From contig NC_054872.1 in the NCBI RefSeq assembly GCF_018320785.1, positions 25,688,769 through 25,752,768 on the forward strand: 64,000 bases of DNA. Reading direction: 5' to 3'. This stretch comes from Cheilinus undulatus. Its lineage: Eukaryota > Chordata > Actinopteri > Labriformes > Labridae. This document shows positions 26,551 to 41,500 of the stretch, in pieces. Position numbers and translations under genes: made by a program. The notes below the pieces were generated by a model. That model did no database searches and was not told the DNA's origin. It worked only from the letters and a program-made list of their open reading frames with translations. Numbering within the stretch: the stretch's first letter is position 1; each line of letters begins with the position of its first letter.

Positions 26551-29500
26551 AAGAACTTTGAATGAAACCTAAATATACTCAAGATGAGCTGTTGATTTCC
26601 TTCCCCATTTCCATGGTCTCTAATCAAGGTAAAGTACACACTGCTGCATTCATTTCATTACTTAAGATAAACATCAAAGCCAGATTAAAGTGCTTTTGTA
26701 GACTTTTAGACCCTCCAACATGAACTCTTAATTTAATCCCCCTTTTCTCATCAGTAAGTCCAGCTAGCATGACAGATAGCCTTGTGTCCATTATCATCCC
26801 TCAGCTCTCACTGGCCTCTGCATCACAATAGGCATGTTGGCACAAAGCCTGCCCTGAGGGATCCCCACTCACAGTACTAATGAAAAACTTGATCCTCGCT
26901 GTCATGTCACAACAGAGTGTGTGTGATCTAATTCACTCCCCTAGTCCTTAAAAAGTGTGTCAATAAGCTCAGTGAATTATAACGAGAGATCAAGTGGTTT
27001 TATTCCTTTTAGAAACGTAGGACTTGAGCTTTCTCTAGCACAGAGGCCAGATGGAGGTGGACGGCAGCAAAAGGACAAGATGAGTCTTCTTTTATAAAAA
27101 ATGACACCTTTCAGCGCTTCACCCAGCAGCAGATTGCTTCAAAACAGTCAACCTTGTCCTCCTGCAGCGAGAGCCTGATTGTGAAAAGCTCATAAATAGT
27201 GGAGTATGTCAGCGAGTTACACCCACACAGAGTCCACTGCTCTAAAGTAGTGGGTGTTATGGATATAAACATGAATAAGGCAGGCCTGGATAAAGAAAGC
27301 AGAGTCAGGTTGAATGATCTGTGCTGCTTTCTAATGGGCGGCAGGTTGGTGGGTCCCCAGGGAGAGGATCTGATTGGAGGCTGTGGTTGTCGGAGGGGAG
27401 GAGGTGCATGGGTGTGTCGATGTGTCTGGTGATCAGAGGGGGGATTGTTTACATGGTGATGTCAAAGAGTAATGTGATGCTTATCTGTGTTAAACCAAGA
27501 AATGGTAGCTATGGCAACAGAGCCATTTTACCAACATAAACACAGTCAGTATTGACAATGTATTCAGGAAATGTGATGATTGAATGCCACCAATGTGTTA
27601 AAAATACATCAAATACAGACGTACAAGAAGCATGCCATTGCTCATGTCTATGTCATTTATAGAGACACTCTCCCTCTTTCAGTCTCTCTCTCACTACAAA
27701 CTAGACATCTGTGATTAATCTCAGCCCATTTTTGAAGTCATTTCTTTACAATCAGTTTTATGCATCTTTTCTTTTCATTGCGTATTTACTATTTTCTTTT
27801 ATTGGACTTATCTTATTTTTACTGATCAATTTATTTATTTTATTTCTTTATAATTATAGATACAGTGCCTATAAAAATATTTACCTCTTGGATGTTTTAT
27901 CCTTTTGGTGATTTCATAAATTAGTCATGGTCAACATAATTTTGCTTTTTTGACAAAGAAAAACATCTTTGATGTCGAAGTAAAAAATGGATTTTGAAAA
28001 AGTAATTTCATTAAATAAAAATATTTAATGTAAAATAAGCAACTGCATAAATATTCACCCAAATATTAAAGTGTAGCCAAGCAACTCAAAGAACAGGTTA
28101 GAGAAAAGGTTATTGGAAAGTATACTAAATCAGGGGACAGATACAAAAAAAAATTCCAAGTTAAATCTATCATCAAGAAATGGAAGGAACATGGTGCATG
28201 TGTAAATCTGCCTAGATCAGGCTGTCCTCACAAACTGAGTGACTGTGTAAGCAGGAGACTAGTGAAAGAGGCCACCAAGACACCTATGACTACTCTAAAG
28301 GAGTTACAAGTTTCAGCAGCTGAGATGGGAGAGACTCTTTAAACAACAGCTGTTTCCCATGTTCTTCAACAGTCAAAGCTTTATGGGAGAGTGGCAAAGA
28401 TAGAGCCACTGTTGAAGAAAACTCTTGATTAAATCTCCACTAGAGTTCTCCAAAAGGCATGTGGGAGACTCCATGGACAGTTGAAGAAAGTTTTTTGGTT
28501 TGATGAGACCAAAATGGTACCTTTTGGCCATCATATAAGACACTGTGTTTGGCAGACACCAGCAACTGCACATCACCACAAACACACCATCCCCTCTGTG
28601 AAGCACGGTGGTGGCAGCATCATGCTGTGGGGATGCTTCTCAGCAGCCAGCCCTGGAAGGCTTGTGTGGCAAAATATAGAAAATCCTAGAGGACAAACTT
28701 ATTCAGTCTGCAAGAGACCTACGGCTTGGGAGAAGATTTATATTCCAGATGATGAGGATTGATTTATAAAATTAAAAAAAGGGTAAAACATCTATGGGGG
28801 TTTTTATAGGTACTTGGTCATTTGAACTTGTTTTTTACTCCAGGATTGACATGCTTAAGTAAAATGAGATGAATTACTGCCTGAAGGGGTGACTGCATGG
28901 GTATAAAGGAGTGGTCTAGAGGTGTTCTTTTTACCTCCTGTTTATTATACAGATGTTGGACATTATGTAAAAACACTCAGCAGGAAAAAAAATATCATTT
29001 GTGTACACATGAAAAGTTTAAATCTCAACCATTTTGTATCATTTTGTCTTGTTTTGTTTTATTTGTTATTTAATATTTGTACAGCATACAATGAAACACA
29101 TGAGTATAAAGTGGAGCAGTGATGACATATTTTGAAGGCCAACCCAGCAGCTAGCATCATGTGAGTTCCATCAACAAAAGGCCTATGTGTTTTCCATGGT
29201 TATTAGGATTATTGCTGATCATAAGCTCTGCAGCCAAGAGAGTTTATGACATTTACATTAATTTATGACATTTTGTTCATTTTAATCTTCATAGATGAAG
29301 ACTACTTTCACATTTCAAATGTAATCACTGAAAGTAAAAAGCTAATATTAGGCTGTAAAGGAACAAAACAACAGTTGAATGACTTCAAAGTCAACACCAC
29401 TTAGCTTTAAACTTCTATTTGATGCTCTTATCTCTTTTACAAGAGACTTTCTTCTTAGAGTGATGTAATCAGGTTATTGGTCATGGCTGTCTCAATCTTG

Positions 29501-32500
29501 AGTATAAGATTGTTTTTGTATTTACTTGTTCATCGTGATTGTGTTCAATGTCTCTGACTATCACTGTAGTCAAAGGCTTGCTGCACACTAGATGATTTTC
29601 AAGTCTTAAACGATTCTAAAAACATGTAAGACCACAGACATAAGGACAAATTCAAATTATATTTCATTTTATAATCCTCCAAACAGGTTAGATGACTCAG
29701 CCAGACCAACAGCCTCACAGTGATGAGTCCCCACACAGGAAGGTATAAGCGAAGGTGGGTTTATGTTTGTGTGAAAGTTGTGATGCTACCTGGTCTGCTT
29801 GCTCTCATTGATTGTTGTAGGTAAACTGTCAGAGGCATTGTGACCTAGAATCATACATGTCAAACGTGTTTGACCTGTACAGCATGCAAACATCTCTACA
29901 GTTTTCTAAAATCTGCAATACAGTTACACAGGTAAGTATTGTAAGTATTCCTTAATGTTAAGAGGTGTGTTTTATATTTTATATTGTTCCTCAATTTAAC
30001 CATATGCTGTGTTTATTTGAGCTGCTTTAATACAACTTCTAATCTCAGGTAAGCTAACATTAATGCTAAAACCTGAGTGTTGAAACCGGAATGGGCGTGT
30101 CTTGCAAAATCTTGTGGCTGTAAACATGGAATAAGCCTGGATGATTATGTTTGTTTGGATCTACTGAAACCATCCAACACACTGGTCAAGCACATTCCTC
30201 CTCTTTGTTTTTTCCTTTCTGATTACAGATGTTGTTACATAATCACTTTAACACTCAGCCATGTGTGTTACTGGTTTCTGTTTTATTATCATGCTAAACA
30301 TAAAGAACTTGAAAACTTTTCATCAGTTCTTAAAATTCCCGTCTTTCCTCATTTTTGTAATTTTGACATAAAAAGCTTCATGACCTTCATGTTCCAGAGC
30401 AGAAGAGGCAGAACACAGTGATCACTCTTCAGTCTGTGAATGGATTCATTGATGAGAAGCTGCAGAAAACTACAGCGCAAAGAAGGAGCTCATTATGACT
30501 TTGCTGCCAGTGTCTCTTCTTCTGTTTAAGTGTCCAACAGTTTCATAAATGCTGGCTGATGTAAACACTCATACCAGATATCAATATACACACCCCTTAT
30601 TTAATCAGTTCTACTGATAATTTTTAGATGTGCAAGTGTGAATTACCCTATAAAATGCTTAGTTAGCTTTGGTGTGGTCACTTACTGTCTATGCTGCAGC
30701 TGGTACAGTTGCTGCAGCTCCCTCACATCCTTCTCCAGCGCTGGGTGTTCATACAGATCATCCAACACGTATCGACACAAAGTCTGCAAGGAAATGTCAA
30801 TTTTCATTTCTCACATACTACCCTCACCTCCCGCCCAGTCCCCCGCCCTCTTTCTTGTGCAGAACATTTCATACCTTCATGAAGAGTTTGACATGCTCGT
30901 CCTCCCTCAGGAAATCTCTGCAGAGAGACACCCACTGTGACACCAGGTGCAGGACTTTTCGTTTCCTTTCCAGAGCCTCCTTCCTGTCCTCTTTCCCTCT
31001 GTAACGCTTGGAGCAATAGGTGGGATTTGGTTAAGGTTTCGGCACAGATGGAGAGAGAGATCTATTTGCTGACAGCAAATGAAGCATACAAAGTAACAGA
31101 AGTGCGTGTGGGGTGTTGATATGAGGATGAGTGGCTGCTTTGAGCCAATAAAACTTTCATGTTGAGTATAATCATCTACTTCTTTATGTAATATACATAT
31201 GGGGGTTGTGCAGTGTGAATTTACGTAACAATAGTCCTAAATTGAAGGATATTGTCCCAGCAGAGCTTGGCATAAATCACTTGTAGACATGAACACCGGG
31301 TAGGTCAGCAGAAAGTCATCCAACAGCGTATCTGTAAAATATAACAGACAACAATTGGACATTAACATAGGGCGCTAAGGATTCATCACAGGGCTGATGT
31401 GTCACAGCCCAGTGCTGTAAGGGTGAGAAGGGAACTCAGGCAAGGTCAAGTTCAACAATATTTCTTTTGTCCAGACTTTTTCACTGACATGCCCACCCTG
31501 TACGCCACTCTAAGGGTGTAGACTTTGTTATTTTTTCAACAGATTTTTTCCCATGCCTCTGGTAACATGCAAGGTCTTACAAAGCAAGACCTGGGTTGTA
31601 TCAATCCTCCTTCACACCCGATGGTGTCCCCAGGAAGCTTACTCGCCACATCTGCGCCTTACTGCAGCCTCAATCTTTGTCCCAATTATGCCTAAAATTT
31701 ATGCACAGTACAGTCACTATGTGAATACTTTGACTGTTAGAAGCTCTCTTGTTTCATTACATAGACAGAGGGAAAAAAAAAACTTAAGAGAACTTTAAAT
31801 TCATTGCAGGCCATCATATCGTCACTCTACATACTCCCCCTCATTAGATCTGTTAAAGGATGCTGCAGGGCAGCTACACCAGTGACCTTGACAACAGTAT
31901 GATTAATGACTGTTGGGCTGCACAAACAGTAGGTCTGTACTTTCAATTGCCAGAGAGACTTTTTCCTTGTTTATTAATAACCCCAGAGAGAAAGCTCAGT
32001 CTTCAATGAGAGACATTGGTTAAAAATCACTAAGCAGCAACATTACACCAGCATTTTATACTTCATGTTCAGCCTTTAGTCATCAGTGAGAGAATTCTTC
32101 TGTTCAACGAGTTCGAACAAGTCTTTTCTTGCTTTATCAGTCTCATACATTGCAGGCTGTTTCACTGAAGATAAGCTGACAATTTTAATGTGTCCTTTAA
32201 CTTGCTGCGACCTCTGATGATGTCTGTTTTCAGTGTGATTTGCCTGAAAACAGAGAAGCCATCTGATGATACTCAGCCATCACCCTAATGTGTTTACATC
32301 ATTCTCAGCCTCTGTATCCTTGTGTGATTCCTTCCCAAGGTTACACATGAGGAAGTGTGTCAGTAAATGGATTAAACAGAGATGGCCAAATAGATCATCA
32401 GATTACTCAGACACATCCCCATAACATGAACTTCATCTAGCGTATGCATCATCACATCACGTCTTTTACAGCATGATAAAACTTAACATATTTTTTATGA

Positions 32501-35500
32501 TCTCTAATTTTATTAGAAGTCCCTTTCTTGCAAAATATTTCTTAAAATGAGAGCATTTCTGTACAATTTAAAGAAAATCTTCCAAAGCGTTTCTGAACAT
32601 GTCACAAAAGCCTCTAAATCAATTTCTCAGGCATAAAGAAAGAGAGAAGGACAGTAACTCCCAGACGCGATGCCCAGCCGCAAGCGACAAACCTCTACAA
32701 ATCCTATTAGGTCAGCCTCCTCTCAACCCGTCTGTAAGTGTGCCTCACATCCAGAATTGTAAATTCTGCTCTTTAATTTCACACTGGCTTCCCTGGGCCT
32801 TTGTGTGCGTTCTGGTCCACAGGACTCCCTGACATCATTATGTTAATCCTGCTGAGCAGCTGTGCATGCATCAATCCCTGCTTATGAGAGGCTACACATG
32901 TAGCTCCAATACAAATAACACAGCAACACCTTAAAACAAAGCCAGAAAACAACTCAAATAAATCATCCACCCACACGCTCTACTGTACCTCATACACACA
33001 CTGCTGGCTGTTTGTGTTTTTACTCTGAGCTATCTAAACTAAACCACTTTCTCAAGAGTAACAGCTCATGAACCACTCCCCAGGCTGTACTCACTGCAAG
33101 TTTTTTGAAGTTTGAAAACAGAATAAATATTTCATTTATTACCTAAAGTCATATTCTCAAGTTTTTTTTTTTCTCCTAGCAACACAGCAATAAAGGGAAT
33201 CTCCTGCAGTGTGTACTTATTACAATCAATTTAGCAAAAGACATGTTTGTTTCACTGACCCACAAAATACTGATGCTAGACTTGTACGGTATGAACAAAG
33301 TTGCTTTGACCACTTATTGACTCCTACCCAATAACATTTCTTTCTAAGATGCAAAGTCATTATTTAAAGTTGGCCTAGATTTTTGTACAACTGTAAACAA
33401 AAATTGATGCAGCCTGGAATATGCTTTTTAATATTTTTCCAATCACTGTTTTGAGAAATACCATCATTTACCAGAAACTTCTATCTCATTCTCAAGAACA
33501 GTAACCTACAGAGTTGTCATGTAGCTACTGTATAACATTACCAACACAAGCCGTGACACCATCATCCTGGATACACCATGCATTTATAACTGGTAAAATT
33601 TTGATTAAAATAGAACCCTTATAACAGCAGATCCTGTGTTTTAATCTTTACAAATTTCTTTTCTTTTTTTCTGTTCTTCAGTTGCAGTCTTTAGCTGAGT
33701 TCACTCGCCAACATCCTGATAAATAACATCTGAAGGCCGAATTTGAGGAGCGATCAGATAGCACCTTAAACCCCACAGAGCCTACAGGTGGTGGGGTGGT
33801 GGTTTTTCAGTACAGATTCAAGCCTGAACTGCCAATGGCAGAGCAAAGGAGAGACTGGAAATATTGCAGCATTAAACAGACTGCTAAAATGGGAGGATGT
33901 TTGTCAGGTGATTGTATGATGCATGTCAGGAAGGAAATCAGCGTAACTGGAGTTGTCTGTCAGAACGAGCTCGCAGGCACCTCTCCATATGTAGAAAATT
34001 GTTAAATGGAAGATTATGGAGTAAGTATCCTTTAGGAACACCTGAAGTCATAGATGGAGCTCTAATTTAGTGGATTACTTCACTCATGGTGCAAATGTGT
34101 CTCACAGTAGGGCTCACTGTACAACAGACAACATCAAAACACAACTAAACACTCTGCCCTAGGACATGATTGGAAAATTTGCCCATGCATACCCCAGATT
34201 TCAAATCACAGTGTGCAGAGCTTAGATCAGTGACTCCTTCCACAGCTGAACTAACACAGGTGAATCAACACCATCAAATACCTCCAACACTGAAGATCAT
34301 TTCACTCAGAATGGAGTTAAAATGAAACTTTGGGAGCTGAAATCAACTCAGAAACATTACAGTGCATTACTCCTGAATTGCACTTGTGCATATGATCAAC
34401 TCCTAAAACCTCATCTATCTATAAATAAATTGTATTAAGTAAGGTTTTATGGTGAACATTTTAGTAGCAGTTACAACGAGTTGAAGATCGCTGAAAGCTC
34501 CCTTTGGAGCGACTGTGGGTCAGTAGGTAGGGCCAGTTATCTCACAATCAGAAAGCTGTGGGTGCGATCCTCAGCTCCTGCAATCACATGTTAATGTGTT
34601 GATGTGTCCTCCCACTGCTTCATCGTTGGTGTGTAAATGGGTATGGGGTGTCTTGAATGGGATTAGCTAACACTGATGTCCACTTCTCCATAGTAACCTC
34701 TGCAGTCAGTGTGTGAATGTGGAGTGAATGGAGTGAAAGGGTGTCAATGGATAGGTGTAACCTGCAGTGTAAAAGTGCTTTGAGTAGAGTGTGGGGTCAC
34801 TCTTAGCCTAGCCTGCAGCCCGACTCATTGCCCAGCTTTTGCCTTCTCGCACAATGCCGTATCTGCCTCCTCCCCACCTGGCTGTAGGTGTCATGATGCT
34901 TTTGCATCCTCCTCCTTTCAGTCTCCAAAATCCCGTTCTCCGGATAATCTCCATCGGGAAAGATGCAAACTCTGCAGACACACTTCCTTTGCAGTAGTCA
35001 AAGAAGCAGTCTCTTATACACAGAATGTCAGTTCTGGTGTAAATGTAGGGCTTTGTTTTGCTGCTAGTGATGGAGCGCCAGGTCGCTGCGTCAGTACGCG
35101 CCGCCGCCATGCTACCTCAATAGGTAGCATTCAGTAGTCTATTAGCAGTCAGCGTTACCCATAAAGGCTTCTTTGTTATTTGTAATTTAAGTTAAGACAA
35201 TTAAAAGCATTTAAAAACAGAAAAAGTGCCTTCAGTTCTTAATGGATGACAGAAGAGTCTGTGAGCTGAACTAAATCAGGCTGACACTTGCTTAGCTTGT
35301 TTTGGGGTGCTTAGCGTGGATCCCCTTTATGTTTTGTGTCAGATGATTTAACAATGATTGCAATAGTGCAATATTGACACAGGGGGTAGCTGTAAGAAAT
35401 GAAATAGCCAGAGTGTTTGTGCAAGTAAATGTTAGCATCATTATCAAAAAAGCTAAAATATTTTCAGAGCATTTCTACAGAGAAGTGAATGTATGAATAC

Positions 35501-38500
35501 TGTCAGGCACTCAAAAATCTACTCAGTTTCCTTTTAGAGGAAATGCAAAATGGATTCATCGATCTAGCTCATCAATCTACTGTGAAGCAATCATCCTGTC
35601 AGTCAACCTGCCAATCCTTTTTGCATTTCAATAAGAAGTCGTAAAAGTAATCAATGTAACCTTTGAAAACAGAATGTTAATGTGTCACTTATTGGCTCAG
35701 CAACTATCAAGAGCCGACCTCTTGGTGCAGAAACCTTAAATCAACATGATAGTATGGGTTTAGAAATTAAGAATGATATCTGCTGATTTAACACCATGAT
35801 CTGACACATTAAAATAAGCATCAACGCCTCACTGTATATCAAGAGAAAAACACAAATGGTTCACTGCAGGTTTTCCAGGGCAGACAGAATACAGTGGGAG
35901 TCTGTATAGAGCAAAACTGAATGACTGCACTCAGAGCAGGCAACTCAAACACTTGTAAATCCTACCCACAATGCCCACACAAGGAAAGAGAAGCAGCATG
36001 TCAGAGATCTCTATACAGTTTGGTCGATTGCAGTGGTTCAGATTCTACTTTCCCTCTAACACGCCTGTGGTGCTTCCAGAAAAGTGCCATCTCTTGCAGA
36101 AACTCAGAGAGCTCCACTGCATTCTTAATGTTGTGTATTCAGTTTAAAAGGAAGCAAATGATAAAACTAGCTTTTCTAGTGTGCTGTATGTAACTCATAA
36201 ACCCAACAGCAAAAATCTGCTGCAATCATCCATCATGTTGCTGCACAATCTCTCTCATGAGTGAAAGACCCGACACAGCAGATTGGTCCATGTTCATATA
36301 AATCTCTTTTTTGATGAAATCAAGGATCTCATGCTCTTGTGATTCTGCTGAGCTCAACCTCCAAGGACACGATGAGCAGCAGCACCAGAGCATGAGAGGT
36401 TCTGTACTCACACAGAGAGAAGCAGCAAGGCCAGCAGGAGTCAGACTATTAAGCATCACTGAGTGTAGATCAATTGCTACTCAGGACTCAGGTCAGTCCT
36501 TCTCTGCAGGTCTGTGGCTCTTTGACCCTGAGTATCACTCATCATCATGCTAAGGCCTTCAGCTCCCAGCAGAGGTTCATTTCAATGCACTAATTGTGAG
36601 GTGAGCTAATGGTGAATGATTTGCAAACCACAATACAATACAATACAATAAAATACAATACAATAACTTTATTTATCCCCGAAGGGAAATTCATTTGTCT
36701 GGAGTCTCATCTGTTTATGGTAAAATTATATAGTCTTATTGCTGATGGTATGAAAGAGCTTCTATATCTTTCTGTCATGCAGCGAAGAGAGAGGAGCCGT
36801 CCACCACCAAACTAAACACACTGAAAATAAGCTAAAAGATCCAGCACTGATTAGTTTGGCAGGAATGCTCTGAAGAAATTATTTTCATGTTTCAATTCAC
36901 ATCAATATTAAAACTCAATTTTTCTAATAAAAAAAGCAATTCAACATCAAACATCTCTTCTGTGCATGTAAAATGCACCATTTTACATATAAGGCATATC
37001 TCCTGAGAGGACATTTAGATCAATTTCATTCACTCCCTCATCAAAATGAGTAACGATTCCTGGTATGGGGGTAAGCCTGCCTCTATCCCGATGAGAGATC
37101 ATGTGTGACCACCTCTGTCTCCAAGGAAATTAGCATTTCCCATTTCTCCTTTCTCCCCTGAACAAGGAAAGGAAATTCTTCCTCTCTTGTGTTCCTCCTC
37201 TGTTTGTTTGACTATACCACTGCTCTCTTTTATCATCTCCCATTGAACAATCCTTCCAGCTCAATCACGGAGTCTCCTCTGCCTTGGCAACAGTGTCACA
37301 TTATCATGTACCTGCTGGGATAAAAGGAAATGTGTTGATTTGTCGTTGCTGGGCGGCTGGACTGCGTGTCATACAGTCTGCTACAACACTGCTCATAAGA
37401 TATGAACAGCGTTTATCTCTGTCAAAAGCTTTTAAATGAACAGGCTCCAACTTAGTGGCATTCTGGGAATGATATCACATGATTAGCTCGGTAATGTTGC
37501 CCAGAGGGAGCTAATGTCCCAGCTCCTCTGAGAGATCGACGGGTAGGGAGAGAGTAAAAATGAAAGTAATGGGAGTTGTTTCTCGCTTTCTCTTGTCATC
37601 TATATTTCACAAGCATACAGAAACGTCTGCTCACCAGCAACAGAACACCATCTTTACAAAAATGAAGTTAGAAAGTTGTGCAATCACCAACCAATGAGTA
37701 AATATTCTCCTACATTTTATTTTCTGCTCTTGCAAATGCTGAAGAATAGCTTTTAGTAAGGATATTGGTCTGTATTTTTAAAGTAAAAGGTGTGTGCACT
37801 GACCTGACTCTTTGCCCTGTGTCGTCCCCTGCTCCTCGTCCAGTGTCAGGTCATTCAGCAGGTGCTCCAGGATCTTCTCCGGGGTCCCTGATACCACCAC
37901 ATACCTGTCAGACACAGCAGAGTCAGTGGACGAGTCCTCATCAATCGAGGATAAAGAGCGGCTGCTGCTCCATTCCTCCTCTCCTTCTGTCCCCTCATCA
38001 TCTATGTAACGAAAGTAGGGGACGTCAAAGGTTGGCATGGTCAGTGGTTCTGCCCGACTCGTACTGTCACTGCTGCTCTCCTCTGATCCCTCCTCATCGT
38101 CTTCATCGTCCTCCTGCTCCACCAGGGCGGCATGTACCAGCCTGCCCTCTTCTTGCCGCAGGTTTGGAGGCTGTGGCCGAGATCCCATCCTTTTCTGAGA
38201 GTCCCTGTGCCTTTATACACAGGGCAACGTTGCCGTGGTTACAGCTGCATGCCCCCTTCACCTATCCATCGGTCCACCTGCAGCTGTCATAGCCCGGAGT
38301 CCACTGCTGTCAGTCCTTTAGGCACACTGAGGATCCCCCCTGTTTGCTCCCAGCAGATAAAGCTTGTGAATGGGATGCAGCCTGCAGCCTCACAGTCCCA
38401 TACTGATCACTTCTGTGTGTTTAATGTAGTCATTTATGAGCAGGGAGTTGTGATGCAAGCATGCCTGATTGAGTGTGTGATCCACAGAGATGAAGAGGGA

Positions 38501-38520
38501 GAATGATGAGACGGAGAGTG

Positions 38521-38586
<66 letters not shown>

Positions 38587-41500
38587 CTATGAAGGAGGCG
38601 GAGTAGATAGGCTTACCTCCCATTCCTCGTCTCCTCTCTCCCCCCTCCCCTCGCAGATGCAGAGGGGGCTGGCTGCTGTGACGACACTCTCTGGAGGACC
38701 AGCACGTCGTGGCCCCTCTCCCTAACACACACACGGACTGCCTCGTCACTCTGTGGCTGGACAGAAAGAAAAAAGAGGAAGGGATGGGGGAGGAGGGAGC
38801 ATGTTATCACCAAGGAGATTCCCCTGAATTCTCTCCCTCTCACTCACAAATCACCACTGATTTCCATCATAATACGCTGTCCAAAGGCTGAACTGTAAAT
38901 GAAGGAGAATTTCCATATATCATTATTCAGTCCTTATCGGTGGAGCCCATTCAGGGATTAACATAAAAGACTCCTACGAATTTTAATTACTGATTTCTAT
39001 GTAGGGCCTATTAAATTATGGGTGGTGTCTGGGGATGGTCTATTCTCATGTTGTCGTATTAAGGTTCAACTCTGCACAACAACAATGGTTCAGTAGCTCT
39101 GAACTAAGTTAGAACTTCAAATCACATGGTTGGTCCTTGCCCATGTGATTTGGGACTTGTTTTGAATGATAAAAGAAGACTTTGTCCAACTTGTTTAACT
39201 TTCTGTTTCTTTTAATCAGGTGCACAACATCACCACATCTGAGTGTTATTAATGTAAGCTCAGTGCGTAGTCTTCTATTCTAATCCTCAAGTCTTCACTA
39301 AGCTAATAAAAACTCCTCTGATGCATTGATTAAAACTGATCTATTGCAGAGCAGCAAAACAGAGAAGCAATTCAAATGTTTTTTACTCAAAATTCTTTCT
39401 TACTGTTCATTTTTTTGTCAATAAAATGTTTATTATAGGTAAATATTAGTTTAAGTATGGTTTAAATTTTCTTGCAATTAGATTTCCTCATCCCAAAAGA
39501 AATCGAATGTTATGCTGTTGTTATGAATACACACTGGCTTGCACAGGGACTGGTGCCTCAAGCGGTCAGGGGTTCAGTACCCGGCTCACGGGCACTTAAG
39601 CAGAGCTATGTAAGTGAACTGCAAACAGTCACAGTTCCATACTTGGTCTGTACTGGGAGTGGACTGGCAATCTGGCATACAGGGCACTTTCCTGGTGGGC
39701 CGACACACTTTAGGGCATTTTATCTATATTTTATTTGTCTATTCATTTATTTACTTTTCCCCGCTAAGCACCGGCCAGTAGACCAGGGGCAGCAGCCCAT
39801 TGGGTGTTTTCTTTATAAAAACAGTTTGATGGGCCAATTACATCTCCTTAAGGTCTGCATTTTGCCAGTTTTTTTTACATAAGTGTACACTTTTTATGTA
39901 CTTCTACTAGAGATGGGATGATGAGTCCACCATACTTACCTCTGACCACAAGGTAGTCAGTCAAAACAGAGTGAAAACATTATTAGCTATGTAAAGGCGT
40001 GGCAAAATTTTGGTTGCTGTACATGTTAAGGGGGACAAGGGAATGGTTCCGTCATATTAGACTTATTGTGAGGGGGCAGATTTTACCCCAGCCAAAAAAG
40101 TTGGGGTAAAATCTTCTTCCCAGGAAGCCCTGGTATATACCGAAAGTTGAACAGGCCACCCAAATCCTCTACAGACTGAGTTACTGAGTTCATACTGTGG
40201 ATGTCTATAGTTAGTAAAGGATTAATGTATTGCATTTTCAGTTGTTTACTGTGTGTTTTAATTTCATTAATTGGTTTGGGCTTCAGGGTCACCTTTGAAT
40301 TAGAGCATTTAGTAAAAACTTGACTTCACAAAGTTATGAATTTGTGTAAAACATGAATAAAAAAAATATTGATTTGAAATCCATTTCAACCTATATTTAG
40401 CTGAATACAGCACAAAGACAAGACATTTAATGCTCAAACAGATTGATTTTTAAAAAATATTCACAGGAGCGCTCATAAAATCCAAGAGGTTCTCCACTTT
40501 GTGAAAGACTGCACAGTTGATGAACAACGTTCCTCCACATGCAATTGCAAGGTATTTAAAGATCTCACCATCAACAGTTGGTATCATATCATCGAAAGAG
40601 CCAAAAAACCTCAAGAAATCCCTGCATGTGATTGGCGAGGCCAAAAACCAACATTAAATGCATGTGATCTTTGATCCTTAGAAGGCACAGCATCAAAATC
40701 TGGCATTTTTATGTGATGAATTTTACAACCTGGGTTCAGGAACACTTCAGAATACCACTGACTGTTGACACAGTATGTTGCTAGATCTACAAATTTAGGT
40801 TTAGACTCTGCCATGCAAAGCAAGAGCCATATCAACAATTTTCAGAGGGGAGACCAACTTCTCTGAGCCTTAGCTCATCTGAGATGGACTGAACTAAAGT
40901 GGAAAAATGTGTTGTGGTCTGATGAGTCCACATTTAAACAGTTTTTGGAAATACTGGTCACAGAGTCCTCTGCGTTAAAGTGGAAAAGGACCACCCCAAA
41001 TGTTATCTGCACAAAGTTCAAAAACCAGCATCTGTAATGGTGTGGGGGTGTGTCAGTGTCCATGGCATGGGTAACTTGCACATCTATGAAGGCACCAATA
41101 ATCCTGAGAGGTACATCCAGACAATGTCTTTTCTCAGGGACATCCCTTCTTATTTCAGCAAGACAATGCCAAGTCACATTCAGCATGAGTTACAACAGCA
41201 TGTCTTAATAGTACTAGAGTGTGGGTACTGGACCTGTCTCCCTTTAAAATAAATATAATGCACATTTTGAAGTGCAAAACACAAGCAACTTAAGATGCAC
41301 ATCCAGTAGGAATGGAAATGAATTCCACTTTTAATACTTCAACAATTTCTTTTTTTTCAGTCCCTTGATGCCTACAGACTTGTAGAAAAATGTGGTGTAA
41401 CACATTGGTATAGATGCTTCTTTCCCAACCTTTTTAAAACTAATTTCAATAATCATTTTGTTTATTAGTTTGAACAATAAAAGAACTGTCTTTTTTTCTG

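Noticed and set aside
30077-30421. 114-codon plus-strand frame in a rapgef5 intron
   Set aside because: AT-rich, Cys/Phe/Tyr-heavy translation with no splice context or recognisable motif; most likely chance.
37765-38292. 175-codon plus-strand open frame
   Set aside because: It lies antisense to rapgef5 exon 3, whose minus-strand product matches the known protein; the plus frame is a shadow.
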